A stretch of 49,934 nucleotides of DNA from Bryobacterales bacterium (GTDB taxonomy: Bacteria > Acidobacteriota > Terriglobia > Bryobacterales > UBA6623), in NCBI GenBank assembly GCA_022823865.1, contig JAJEHF010000194.1, forward strand, positions 1-49,934. The letters are read 5' to 3'. Positions 1-8,054 of this stretch are shown in pieces (the first letter of the stretch is position 1; the number at the start of each line of letters is the position of its first letter). The notes beneath the pieces are model-generated. The model was not told the DNA's origin, did no database searches, and was given only the letters and a program-made list of their open reading frames with translations. The position numbers and the translations under genes were made by a program.

Positions 1-265
1 TTGGTGAAAGCGCTAGATTTGGAGGAGTTGATCGGCAGCCTCAGCAAGCCGCGTGGGTAATACGTGACGCCGCAGCATAAGTGCTGCGCAATCAATGCAA
101 TACCAGCATGTCGCCTTCGTTCTCAGTAAACTCCCGCTAGGCACGATCCTACAACGTCAGGACGCAACTTAGGCTTCAACCATGCCAAAACGTTGCGCAC
201 CACGGCGAACCACCGATCAAGCAAGTAGGGGATCTCGTTCGTGACGTGCTAATGAGATCCGTTCC

Positions 266-1051
266 CTAGAACTCGGGCAGGTTGCGCATCATCGAGCCGG
301 TATCGCCGCCTCGCGAGAATTGTGCCGAGTCCAAGACCTGCCGGCTCGGATCGTGGAGGGTGCCCAGATAGCGCATGTTGCCGCGGGTGCTGCCCATCAA
401 GACAACGATGTACCGCCGCGCCGGGTAGAACAGCGCTTGGAACTGGATCTCATCCTCCTCACCACTGATCCACTCTTCCGATTCCGGCCTGTCCAGCTTC
501 GCCACAACCGCGAAGTAGCTATCTGTCGTGGCAAGCCCGATATAGCGTTGGTCGGCCGTGGACGTATCCGGCTGGAGCCAGCGGTCCAGCGGGTTGTGCA
601 AACGCCCCACCAGCCCTAGGAAGCCGATCACGGAGGCCAACAGGCCTACGCCGATGGCGATGGCGAGCAAACGCACCAGGCGCGCGTCAGACCCCGACAG
701 CAATCGCTGCTTGGGTTCGGGCACCGGAGGGGCGGGCGGCACCCGGCCCGCGGGCGTCGAGGGCATCTCGGTGACTGTCCGCCGGTACGGGTAGACCCCC
801 CCGGCCTTGAATTCGAGCTCGCGCTGCAGGCCCAAGATGAGCACCGGGGAGTCGGAACTGCTCACGCCCCCGAGATGGCGCTTGGGGATCCAGAACTCTT
901 GGCCGGTCATGCCGTTGCGAACTTGCACCTCGGACCAAGTCGAGTCGTGCATCGTCCACTCGTTGTGTTCGATGCCGCGGATTGCGGGATAGAACGAGAA
1001 GCGGCGCCCTTGGAGCTCTTCGAGCGATCCCTGTGGAGCGTTCGGCACCAT
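266..1051 (-). CDS. Hypothetical single-pass membrane protein
   Basis: The 261-residue product is not a family I recognise. Residues 1-95 look like a folded cytoplasmic domain, 96-120 are Pro-rich linker, about 126-148 form one strongly hydrophobic helix, and the remaining ~110 residues would lie across the membrane. There is no signal peptide at the N-terminus. It is the last of three minus-strand genes: it starts 32 nt after the end of the MidA-like methyltransferase gene, so co-transcription is likely. The ATG is at the upstream edge of the open frame. The reality of the gene is supported by its length, GC-rich third positions and close packing; the function is unknown. Confidence 0.7.
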   Translation of the reverse strand: MVPNAPQGSLEELQGRRFSFYPAIRGIEHNEWTMHDSTWSEVQVRNGMTGQEFWIPKRHLGGVSSSDSPVLILGLQRELEFKAGGVYPYRRTVTEMPSTPAGRVPPAPPVPEPKQRLLSGSDARLVRLLAIAIGVGLLASVIGFLGLVGRLHNPLDRWLQPDTSTADQRYIGLATTDSYFAVVAKLDRPESEEWISGEEDEIQFQALFYPARRYIVVLMGSTRGNMRYLGTLHDPSRQVLDSAQFSRGGDTGSMMRNLPEF

Positions 1052-1083
1052 TGCAGTCAGACCAGACTATCCAAAGTATAGGG

Positions 1084-2049
1084 TTAACGCTTGCGCAGCA
1101 CGAGCACCCGAAACGTCTCGCCAAGGCCGAATATCAGCGTCTTGAGCTGCATTCTGAGCAGGGTGGCCGCGCGCTCGGATTCGGCCTCGAGCGCGCGGGC
1201 GAAGCTGTCCGGCTCCCCCAGGCCGAGCAAGTAGGACTGCTGCGATGTCACCGGCGTGACCTCCAGCCCCGCTTCCCTGGCGGCGTCCTCCAGAGCGCTG
1301 AAGTTGACGTGCGCCGTGATGTCGCGGCGTCCCGGCTCCAGCAACACGTCGGGGTCGGCGCGGTGCCGCGAATAGCCCATCAAGGAGCCGTCGGGAAAAC
1401 GTCCGGCACGCTCGATCTCCGTCCGCGCGTAGCCATAGTCGATCACAAGGATCCAGCCGCGCCGCAGGGTCTCGCAGATGCGTCGCAACGCAGCGACCTG
1501 GCTATCGCAGCTCTCGATCCGCCGACCCGGCTGAACGTCGGGCCAGGCGTCGTCGGCCCGCACCGGTCCGAGTGTCTGCCAGCAGAAGCCGTTGCCCCTG
1601 AGCTCGACACCGCGCAGCCGCCACCCGTCGCCGGTCCGCTCCACCGAATCCACTGGAAGCGCGTCGAAGAACTCGTTGCACAGGACCACGCCTGTGAGCG
1701 GCCGTCCGGGCCACGGGTCGCCGTAGTCCACGCCGGTCCAGTCGATCTCCGGGATGCATTCCCGCACCTGCGTTTCGATCTCGCCGCGCCCAGGGCCCAC
1801 TTCCAGCACCGAGAACTCCTCGGGGCAGCCCAGCTCCTGCCGCCAGAGGTCGACTTGCTGGGCGAGGAGCCGGCCGAAGACCGGCTGCAGCTGGGCGTTG
1901 GTGTAGAAGTCCCCGCTCGTGCCGAAGGGATCCCGCTGGCTCACGTAGTAGCCGAGCCGGGGGTGGTACAGGGCGAGTTCCATGAAGCGCCGGAACGGCA
2001 TCGGGCCGTCCGCGCGGATCTCGTCGGCGATGAGTTGCGCCAGGTCCAA
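1084..2049 (-). CDS. MidA/NDUFAF7-like class I SAM-dependent methyltransferase (COG1565)
   Basis: The 321-residue protein fits the MidA (DUF185) family, whose eukaryotic members methylate an arginine of a complex I subunit; bacterial targets are mostly unknown. The family signatures are visible: RLGYYVSQRDPFGTSGDF near residues 31-48, the SAM-binding motif VLEVGPGRGE at 81-90, NEFFDALPV near 125-133, a DYGYAR segment and an ITAHVNF segment in the C-terminal half. The length is slightly short for the family (about 350-400). It starts 7 nt after the upstream 109-aa gene, so the two are probably translated from one mRNA. Assignment to the family is firm, the substrate is not known. Confidence 0.85.
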   Translation of the reverse strand: MDLAQLIADEIRADGPMPFRRFMELALYHPRLGYYVSQRDPFGTSGDFYTNAQLQPVFGRLLAQQVDLWRQELGCPEEFSVLEVGPGRGEIETQVRECIPEIDWTGVDYGDPWPGRPLTGVVLCNEFFDALPVDSVERTGDGWRLRGVELRGNGFCWQTLGPVRADDAWPDVQPGRRIESCDSQVAALRRICETLRRGWILVIDYGYARTEIERAGRFPDGSLMGYSRHRADPDVLLEPGRRDITAHVNFSALEDAAREAGLEVTPVTSQQSYLLGLGEPDSFARALEAESERAATLLRMQLKTLIFGLGETFRVLVLRKR

Positions 2050-2056
2050 GCTCGCC

Positions 2057-2386
2057 TCACCGCTGCAGTTCGTAGGGCGCTGCCGGGTTGTCCAAGCTCT
2101 GCGGCGTGTACTCGAACATCTCCACGAAGTAGTCGTGAAGCCCCTCGAAGATCATTCGCTGCAGGATCCAGCGGAACTGTGGGTGGGCCAAATCTCGCGG
2201 GTGGACCTCTAAGTAATATGTATGGATGTTGGCTGGCTTGTCCTTTAGGTCGATGACCAACTCGACCCGCCCCCCGTCGGTTTCGCGCACGTCGAACACC
2301 AGCAGCGGATGGGAGTACTTGCCCAGTTCCTTGCGCACGGCGGCGATCGCTTCGGCATTCCCGCCCATACAGGGCAAGCATAGCAA
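2057..2386 (-). CDS. Small hypothetical protein upstream of the MidA-like gene
   Basis: The 109-residue product (possibly 103 residues if the ATG at 2368 is used, which removes an odd LCLPC leader) contains KPANIHTYYLEVHPRDL and RMIFEGLHDYFVEMFEY segments, giving it a compact alpha/beta look with no membrane helix. I do not recognise a named family. It is the first gene of the minus-strand group, 7 nt ahead of the methyltransferase, and is divergent from the HEAT-repeat gene that begins 42 nt away, so the two transcripts share a very short promoter interval. Confidence 0.65.
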   Translation of the reverse strand: MLCLPCMGGNAEAIAAVRKELGKYSHPLLVFDVRETDGGRVELVIDLKDKPANIHTYYLEVHPRDLAHPQFRWILQRMIFEGLHDYFVEMFEYTPQSLDNPAAPYELQR

Positions 2387-2428
2387 CGCCCCGGCAGGGC
2401 CCCGGACGCGCGATCGAGTGAACTGCCA

Positions 2429-3793
2429 ATGAGCGGCTGGCTCGACTCGGACGGCGCGGCCCGGGAAGCCTCGGCGGGCTGGCCCCGCTCAGCCGTGCGG
2501 ATCCTGACGGCCTGCATGCTGCTTCTCGGGGCGGCGGCGGGGTGGCTCGTGCTAACCCGCCCGGTGCATCGCATCGAAGGGGACTTCCTCCAGCGCGAGG
2601 ATCGCGCGGTGGCGGACGCTTGGCTGCTGGAGCAGCTCCAACAGCCCGTTGCCGAAACGCGCGCACGCGCTTACCTGGCGCTGGGCCGCATCCAGGGCCG
2701 CTCCTCCGCAGGCCTGCTCGTTCGAGGCATGGCTGACCCGGCGCCGTCCGTGCGCGCGGCGGCGGCATTCGCGGCAGGTAACGTGTTCGATGCGCGCCTT
2801 GGAGGGGGGCCGCCGGAGCAGGCCGTCACGGAGGCTCTGACGACCCTGCTAGCCGACGACGAGCGCTTGGCGGTGACCCGAGCTGTCGGCGCTCTCGGCA
2901 AGATGCAAGGCCTGGCAGCAGCTCCCGGAATCATGCGCAGCGCCGCGCCCGTCGCGACCTCAATGGCAGCTCTGATGCGCATGGAGGCCCGAGATGCGAA
3001 AGACTTCGTGCTGGAATACCTGGACTCCGATGACCAAGACAGCCGCTGGGCCGCGGCCTTGGCGGCGAGCTACCTGCGCCTCGCGGGCAACCCCCCGATC
3101 CGGGCGCGGCTGCTGCCGCTGCTCACCGACGAAAACGAGTTCGTGCGCGCGGCGGCCCTGCGGGCCTCGGCGCGCACCGACCCAGACGACCAATTGGTCG
3201 AACTGATTCGCGCCAATCTCGAGCACCCGGACGCCAAAGTGCGCTTCGAAGCGGCCAACAGCCTGGGGCAGCTGGCGGGCGAGGCCGCCGGCAGCGAGCC
3301 GCCCGCGGCGGAGCCGGCGTTGAAGCAGGCCGCTCTGGAGACAGTTCGCGGCCCGCTGCTCGAGGGCGCGGACTACCAGCGCGTCGCCAAGACCATCGGG
3401 GTGCGGCTGCGCATGAGCACGTCGCTGGGCGACTTCGACATTGAACTGGACTACGACCAAGCCCCGCTGACCTCCGAGCATTTTCGTCGCCTCGCGCAAC
3501 AGGGGGCTTTCGACGGCGCGAGCTTCTTCGCGGTGCGACCGAACGGCTACGCAGCGGCCGGGTCAGGCATGCGGCTGATTCAGTCGGAATTGAATCCGAA
3601 GCCCTTCCTGCGCGGGAGTCTCGGCCTGCTGCGCCAAGGCGGCGCGTCCGGCGGAGGCTTCTTCCTCTGCACGACGGCCTTGCCGCTGGCGGACGGGCGC
3701 TATGTCAACTTCGGGCGGCTCGTCTCGGGCGACCGGCGCTTGGACAGCATCGCCGCCGGGGCGGCCGTGCGTTCGATCCGGGAAGCGCCCTGA
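2429..3793 (+). CDS. Membrane-anchored HEAT-repeat protein with degenerate cyclophilin-type domain
   Basis: Of 454 residues, about 22-42 form an N-terminal hydrophobic anchor, so the rest is probably periplasmic. Residues ~60-300 are Ala-rich helical pairs typical of HEAT/PBS repeats (for example RARAYLALGRIQG, SVRAAAAFAAGN, VRFEAANSLGQL). Residues ~328-450 align by eye with cyclophilin peptidyl-prolyl isomerases (TSLGDFDIELDYDQAPLT, then FDGASFF). Where active cyclophilins have FHRV with the catalytic Arg, this protein reads FFAV, and the following QGGD-type segment reads AAGSG. The isomerase site is therefore probably lost and the domain may only bind protein. A repeat scaffold plus cyclophilin arrangement is known in Acidobacteria. 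The exact start (ATG 2429) is the first in frame and gives a sensible membrane anchor. Confidence 0.8.
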   Translation: MSGWLDSDGAAREASAGWPRSAVRILTACMLLLGAAAGWLVLTRPVHRIEGDFLQREDRAVADAWLLEQLQQPVAETRARAYLALGRIQGRSSAGLLVRGMADPAPSVRAAAAFAAGNVFDARLGGGPPEQAVTEALTTLLADDERLAVTRAVGALGKMQGLAAAPGIMRSAAPVATSMAALMRMEARDAKDFVLEYLDSDDQDSRWAAALAASYLRLAGNPPIRARLLPLLTDENEFVRAAALRASARTDPDDQLVELIRANLEHPDAKVRFEAANSLGQLAGEAAGSEPPAAEPALKQAALETVRGPLLEGADYQRVAKTIGVRLRMSTSLGDFDIELDYDQAPLTSEHFRRLAQQGAFDGASFFAVRPNGYAAAGSGMRLIQSELNPKPFLRGSLGLLRQGGASGGGFFLCTTALPLADGRYVNFGRLVSGDRRLDSIAAGAAVRSIREAP

Positions 3794-3847
3794 GAAACGA
3801 CACCAAAAAAGGTTGGCGAGAAACCTTGCTTACCGCGGTGCGCCCTT

Positions 3848-3856
3848 TGCTATAGT
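3848..3856 (+). promoter_or_regulatory. Extended -10 promoter element of the molybdenum-hydroxylase operon
   Basis: TGC-TATAGT is an extended -10 box (TGn plus 5/6 match to TATAAT) 81 nt upstream of the GTG start of the 2Fe-2S subunit. A TTGCTT that could act as -35 lies 19 nt upstream of the hexamer, which is too far to be convincing. A strong ribosome-binding site AAGGAGG at 3924-3930, 7 nt before the GTG at 3938, decides that start. Confidence 0.45.
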
Positions 3857-3937
3857 CTCTATGCACAGCAGCGAGCGTGCCTAACTGGGCACGCATCGCG
3901 TTTCGCCTGCACAATTCTGGACTAAGGAGGCAGCCAG

Positions 3938-4570
3938 GTGAGTTCGAAGAACCCCACAGACGGGCCCGCGCGCGGGCCCGATCAGGAACCGCGCCAGGGA
4001 TTTTCCCGCCGCACCTTCATCGAGGGCGTCGGGATCGGGGCCGGCGCGGTCGGGGCAATCGGGACGGCCCAGCCGGCACGTGCGGACACCCACGAGCCCG
4101 TCGGACCCGATCCGGTAGCCATCACCCTGAACATTAACGGCAAGAGCCACGAACTGAAGGTCGAGCCGCGCGTGACACTGATCGACGCGCTCCGCAACCG
4201 ACTCGACCTTACAGGAGCGAAGAAAGTCTGCGACCGCGCGACCTGCGGCGCTTGCACGGTGATGGTGGACGGCGACCCTGTCTACTCTTGCACGATGCTG
4301 GCGATCGAGGCCCAGGGGCGCAGGATCGAGACGATCGAGGGAATCTCCACCGAGGACTCCATGCATCCGGTGCAGGCCCAGTTCGTCGAGCATGACGCCC
4401 AGCAGTGCGGCTTCTGCACGCCGGGCTTGGTCATGGCCGGCAAGGCGATCGTGGACAGCAATCCGCAGCCCACGATGGCGGACGTCGAGAGCGGCCTGAG
4501 CGGCAACATCTGCCGCTGCGGCACCTATGTTGGCGTGCGCAAGGCCGTTTACGACGCGGCACGCGCCTAG
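3938..4570 (+). CDS. Tat-exported 2Fe-2S subunit of a xanthine-dehydrogenase-family molybdenum hydroxylase
   Basis: The 210-residue small subunit carries electrons between the molybdenum centre and FAD. A twin-arginine signal is clear: SRRTFIEG (R24, R25), a Gly/Ala hydrophobic stretch and a cut near ARA-D49. The plant-ferredoxin-type cluster is C98, C103, C106 and C118; the second, helical cluster uses C157, C160, C192 and C194 (QCGFCTPG and CRCGTY). The layout matches E. coli PaoA/YagT, where the Tat signal on the small subunit carries the preassembled complex to the periplasm. It starts at GTG behind an AAGGAGG site and is followed after 15 nt by the Moco subunit. The periplasmic location is inferred from the signal; the substrate is unknown, aldehydes being a reasonable guess by analogy. 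Confidence 0.93.
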   Translation: MSSKNPTDGPARGPDQEPRQGFSRRTFIEGVGIGAGAVGAIGTAQPARADTHEPVGPDPVAITLNINGKSHELKVEPRVTLIDALRNRLDLTGAKKVCDRATCGACTVMVDGDPVYSCTMLAIEAQGRRIETIEGISTEDSMHPVQAQFVEHDAQQCGFCTPGLVMAGKAIVDSNPQPTMADVESGLSGNICRCGTYVGVRKAVYDAARA

Positions 4571-4585
4571 GGAGGACAGTACGCA

Positions 4586-6748
4586 ATGGCAACCAAGTAC
4601 GATTGGCCGGCCGCGGACGACCGCAGCCTGATTGGCAAGCGGCACAACCGCGTAGACGGCCCGGCAAAGGCCCGCGGCGCAGCGAAGTACTCCTACGACC
4701 GCAACCTCGACGGAATGCTCTATGCCAAGCTGGTGACCTCCACGGTTCCCCACGGGCGCATTGTCGGCATCGACACGTCGCGCGCAGAGAAGGCCCCTGG
4801 CTACAAGGGCCACGTAAACATCCTCAACGTTGGCGACGAGGTGCAATGGGCCGGCGCCGAGATCCTGGCGATCTGCGCCGATACCGAAGAGCACGTCCGC
4901 GACGCAGCTGCGGCAGTGACAGTGCTGTACGAGTCCATGCCCCATTGGGTCAAGGACGAGGACGTTGAGAAAGCGGGCGAGGCCAACCGCGTCAAGCCCG
5001 CCAAGGACGACACCAAGGGTCCGAATCTCGAAGAGGCCTGGAAGAGCGCCGACGCCACGGTGGAAGGCTACTACGGCTTGGCGGTCATCACCCACTGCTG
5101 CCTCGAGCCGCACGGCCAGGTGGTGGATTGGACGGGCGACGAAATCACCGTTTACGCATCCACGCAAGCGGTCGCCCGGATCCCGGGCGATTTGGCAACT
5201 GGCCTGTCGCGGGACGAGAAGATCGGCACCGTGGCAGCGGACTCCGTCCACGTCATCACGCCATACATGGGCGGCGGCTTCGGATCGAAGTTCAACATCG
5301 ACACCTGGGGCATCGCCTGCGCCAAGCTGTCGAAGATGACCGGCAAGCCCGTCAAGCTGATGCTGGACCGCGACGAGGAGCTGATGGTGGCGGGCGGACG
5401 CCCGTCCGACTTCGGCAACATCAAGGTCGGGGCCAAGAAGGACGGGACTCTGGTCGCGTACGAGTCCGAGACCTGGTCGACGGGCGGCATTGCCGGCCGC
5501 GGCAGCCCACCAGTGCCGTACGTCTACAACAACGAGGAGCGGCTGGCCCAGAAGGCCCGCCACCTCAACGTCTCGACGAACATCGGACCGGCTCGCGCCT
5601 GGCGCGCGCCCAACCACCCTCAGGCCGCCGTGCTGACGATGTGCCCGATGGAGGATCTGGCCGCCAAGCTGGACATGAACCCGGTGGACTTCTTCAAGAA
5701 GAATGCCGACCTGACCGCCCGCCCGGAAGTCTATCGCTACGAGATCGACAAGTGCGCGGAGATGATCGGGTGGGCCGACAAGTGGCACAAGCGCGGCGAT
5801 TCCGGTTCCGGACCGGTCAAGCGCGGCCTCGGAATGTCCCTGCACACTTGGGGCGGCCGGCCGCACGACTCGACCTGCGAAGTGCGCATCCAGCCCGATG
5901 GCGGGGTCTCGGTCAACATGGCCAGCCAAGACTTGGGCGTGGGCACCTACACGACGCTGTCGGTGGTCGCGGCCGAGACGCTCGGCCTGCAGATCCCGGA
6001 CATCAAGGTCAACATCGGCAGCTCGAAGCTGCCGATCTCCGGCGCGTCCGGCGGCTCGACCACGGTCGGCGGCACCACCGCTTCCACGCGGCGGGCCACG
6101 GTCAACGCGCTCGAGGAGCTGAAGACGGTCGTAGCGGAGGCCCTCGAAACCGAAGCTGACGACTTGGTGGCCAAGGACGGCAAGGTCTTCTCCAAGAGCG
6201 ACTCCTCGAAGTCGCTCACTTGGCAGGAAGCCTGCCGCAAGCTGGGCAACCGCACCATCACCGGACAAGGCAAGCAGCCCGACAGGAATGGCGGGAAGCT
6301 GAACGATTCCGGCGTGGGCGGCGTGCAGATGGCCGACGTATCGGTCGACGTGGAGACCGGCATAGTCTCGATCAACAAGATCGCGGCCGTGCAGGACGTC
6401 GGCTTGGTGATCTGCTTGGAGCAGTGCGAGAGCCAAGTCTACGGCTCGCTGATCCAAGGCGTGGCATGGGCTCTGTACGAGGAGTCGATCTACGACCAGA
6501 CGACCGGCAAGATGCTCAACCCGGACATGGAGTTCTACAAGCTCCCCGGCGCGGGCGACATCGGAGAGCTGGAAGTCCACATGGTCCAGAACAAGTACGA
6601 CGACAGGGGCGTGATCGGCATCGGCGAACCGCCGGCCATCTCGCCGGGAGCGGCGATCTCGAACGCCGTGGCCAACGCCATCGGCGTGCGCGTGCCGACG
6701 CTGCCGCTGACGCCGGACAAAGTGCTGGCTGCGCTCGCCAACGCCTAG
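4586..6748 (+). CDS. Molybdopterin-binding large subunit of xanthine-dehydrogenase-family hydroxylase
   Basis: The 720-residue catalytic subunit has the usual two domains: aldehyde oxidase/xanthine dehydrogenase a/b hammerhead (residues ~20-130) and molybdopterin-binding domain. GGGFGSK at 229-235 is the conserved Moco loop, RAWRAPNHPQ lies near 336-345, and the catalytic base Glu is E681 in the GIGEPP motif. The length is close to E. coli PaoC (732). There is no signal of its own, as expected if it is exported with the Tat-bearing small subunit. The ATG at 4586 lies 8 nt after GGAGGA. It is 15 nt downstream of the small subunit and 13 nt upstream of the FAD subunit: a tight three-gene operon in the order small-large-FAD (E. 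coli is small-FAD-large). No XdhC/PaoD-type chaperone gene is in the window. Confidence 0.93.
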   Translation: MATKYDWPAADDRSLIGKRHNRVDGPAKARGAAKYSYDRNLDGMLYAKLVTSTVPHGRIVGIDTSRAEKAPGYKGHVNILNVGDEVQWAGAEILAICADTEEHVRDAAAAVTVLYESMPHWVKDEDVEKAGEANRVKPAKDDTKGPNLEEAWKSADATVEGYYGLAVITHCCLEPHGQVVDWTGDEITVYASTQAVARIPGDLATGLSRDEKIGTVAADSVHVITPYMGGGFGSKFNIDTWGIACAKLSKMTGKPVKLMLDRDEELMVAGGRPSDFGNIKVGAKKDGTLVAYESETWSTGGIAGRGSPPVPYVYNNEERLAQKARHLNVSTNIGPARAWRAPNHPQAAVLTMCPMEDLAAKLDMNPVDFFKKNADLTARPEVYRYEIDKCAEMIGWADKWHKRGDSGSGPVKRGLGMSLHTWGGRPHDSTCEVRIQPDGGVSVNMASQDLGVGTYTTLSVVAAETLGLQIPDIKVNIGSSKLPISGASGGSTTVGGTTASTRRATVNALEELKTVVAEALETEADDLVAKDGKVFSKSDSSKSLTWQEACRKLGNRTITGQGKQPDRNGGKLNDSGVGGVQMADVSVDVETGIVSINKIAAVQDVGLVICLEQCESQVYGSLIQGVAWALYEESIYDQTTGKMLNPDMEFYKLPGAGDIGELEVHMVQNKYDDRGVIGIGEPPAISPGAAISNAVANAIGVRVPTLPLTPDKVLAALANA

Positions 6749-6761
6749 GAGGTCAGGAATC

Positions 6762-7730
6762 ATGCAGAACTTCGAATACATCGCACCGGAAAGCGCGATT
6801 GCCGCCGCCCAGGCGCTGAGCCCCAAGGCGGGGCTGACAGCGGTGCTGGCGGGAGGCACGGACCTGCTCAGCCTGATGAAGGAGCGCGTCGAAACGCCGA
6901 CCCGCGTGGTAAGCCTGCGCAATATCGCGGCGCTTCGGGGCGTTTCCAAGCAAGGCGGCGGGCTGCGGATCGGCGCCATGGCGACCGTCCAGGACCTGCT
7001 CGACTCCAAGGCCGCTGCCGGGTACGCTTCGCTCTTGCAAGCCGCCCGCGGCATCACCGCGCCGCAGGTGCGGGCGATGGGCACGGTAGCCGGTGATCTG
7101 TTGCAGCGCCCGCGCTGCTGGTACTACCGCAACGGCTACGGCCTGCTGGCCATGCACGACGGCAAGGCGCTCGTGCCCTCGGGCGAGAACCGCTACCACG
7201 CGATCCTGGGCAACAAGGGGCCGGCGTACTTCGTGAGCGCCTCGAGCCTCGCGCCCGCGCTGATCTCGCTGGGAGCGCAGGTCACGGTGGCCGGCCCGGA
7301 GGGCGAGCGTTCGATGGCGGTGGCGGATCTGTTCCAGATCCCCTCGTCGGCGTCGGAGCGCGAGAACACGCTGGAGCCGAACGAGATCGTGACCGAGATC
7401 ACGGTTCCCAGCGCCTCAGGCTGGAAGACCGGGACCTACGAAGTGCGCCAGCGGCAATTGCTGGACTGGCCTCTGGTCACGGCGTCGGTGGCGCTGCGGA
7501 TGCGCGGCAACAGGGTTTCGGACGCCCGCGTGGTGCTAGGCCACGTGGCTCCGATCCCGTGGCGCTCGTCCGAGGCAGAGACAGCCTTGAACGGCCAAGC
7601 TGCGAACGAGAGTTCGGGCGAGGCGGCGGGCAAGGCCGCGGTTGCGGCCGCCACTCCGCTGAGCCAGAACGAGGCCAAGGTGCAACTGGCGACCATCGCG
7701 GTCAAACGCGCGGTCGCGATGGCGGGCTAG
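6762..7730 (+). CDS. FAD-binding subunit of xanthine-dehydrogenase-family hydroxylase, 4Fe-4S ligands lost
   Basis: The 322-residue medium subunit has the FAD loop LAGGTDLL at residues 29-36 and TAPQVRAMGTVAGDLLQ at 99-115, both diagnostic of the FAD_binding_5/CO dehydrogenase flavoprotein fold. It belongs to the PaoB/hydroxybenzoyl-CoA-reductase-beta subgroup, whose members carry an extra 4Fe-4S cluster in a loop beginning QRxRCxYxR. Here the loop reads QRPRCWYYRN with C119, but the Cys positions expected further on are Leu or Ala (YGLLAMHDGKAL, NKGPAYF). The cluster is therefore probably absent. The gene begins 13 nt after the large subunit behind AGGAGGT. A short low-complexity Ala stretch (residues ~275-300) precedes the C-terminal helix. 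Confidence 0.92.
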   Translation: MQNFEYIAPESAIAAAQALSPKAGLTAVLAGGTDLLSLMKERVETPTRVVSLRNIAALRGVSKQGGGLRIGAMATVQDLLDSKAAAGYASLLQAARGITAPQVRAMGTVAGDLLQRPRCWYYRNGYGLLAMHDGKALVPSGENRYHAILGNKGPAYFVSASSLAPALISLGAQVTVAGPEGERSMAVADLFQIPSSASERENTLEPNEIVTEITVPSASGWKTGTYEVRQRQLLDWPLVTASVALRMRGNRVSDARVVLGHVAPIPWRSSEAETALNGQAANESSGEAAGKAAVAAATPLSQNEAKVQLATIAVKRAVAMAG

Positions 7731-7746
7731 TCCCGCCCCGGACCAA

Positions 7747-7776
7747 GGGCCGTCGGAGTTCGCGCTCCGACGGCCC
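7747..7776 (+). terminator. Strong hairpin after the molybdenum-hydroxylase operon
   Basis: A perfect 12-bp inverted repeat (GGGCCGTCGGAG / CTCCGACGGCCC) with a 6-nt loop begins 16 nt after the FAD subunit stop and is followed by GATTTCTTA. It is either an intrinsic terminator with a weak T-tract or a 3'-end stabilising hairpin that sets off the next small gene. Confidence 0.7.
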
Positions 7777-7804
7777 GATTTCTTACCTACCTGCGAGGAA
7801 CAGC

Positions 7805-8026
7805 ATGTCGCGCAACCGAGGGGCTGGCCTGAAGATCCTTACCAACCGCTGCGGAGACCTCCGCTGGAAAGGCATGTACATCGACGCGGACGACGATCCG
7901 ACCGTGCCGCTGTCCAACACGCGCATCTACTGGTGCGACCAGACCCAGAAGCCCGTGGGGCCGGACGGCGACATCGTGGACGAAGACACGTGCACGGCGT
8001 CGCGCAAGTGCTACGAAATGCTCTAG
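7805..8026 (+). CDS. Small conserved-looking Cys-containing protein downstream of the molybdenum hydroxylase
   Basis: The 73-residue acidic protein has four cysteines (C16, C44, C63, C69) spread over the chain, WKGMYIDADDDP in the middle and an IYWCDQTQKPVGPDG segment. The ATG at 7805 has GAGGA 6 nt upstream. I do not recognise the family. The four Cys could bind a metal, but they are not in CxxC pairs. It lies 28 nt after the operon hairpin, so read-through from the hydroxylase operon or its own promoter are both possible. Composition (high GC at third positions) matches neighbouring real genes. Confidence 0.6.
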   Translation: MSRNRGAGLKILTNRCGDLRWKGMYIDADDDPTVPLSNTRIYWCDQTQKPVGPDGDIVDEDTCTASRKCYEML

Positions 8027-8054
8027 ACCGGCGACCCTGCCGGAACTCATACGC

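Noticed and set aside
1..60. Open frame reading to TAA at 58-60 (ends LSKPRG), possibly the 3' end of a gene entering from the left.
   Set aside because: Only 19 codons are visible and nothing in them is recognisable; the rest of the first 265 bases has no convincing gene on either strand.
982..2256. Plus-strand frame of over 420 codons opposite the MidA-like gene.
   Set aside because: It is antisense to a clear methyltransferase and has no family signature; long antisense frames are common in GC-rich coding DNA.
3881..7084. Minus-strand open frame of over 1000 codons opposite the molybdenum-hydroxylase operon.
   Set aside because: Antisense shadow produced by GC-rich third positions; the product is repetitive Val/Asp/Arg/His text without domains, while the plus strand encodes three intact enzymes.
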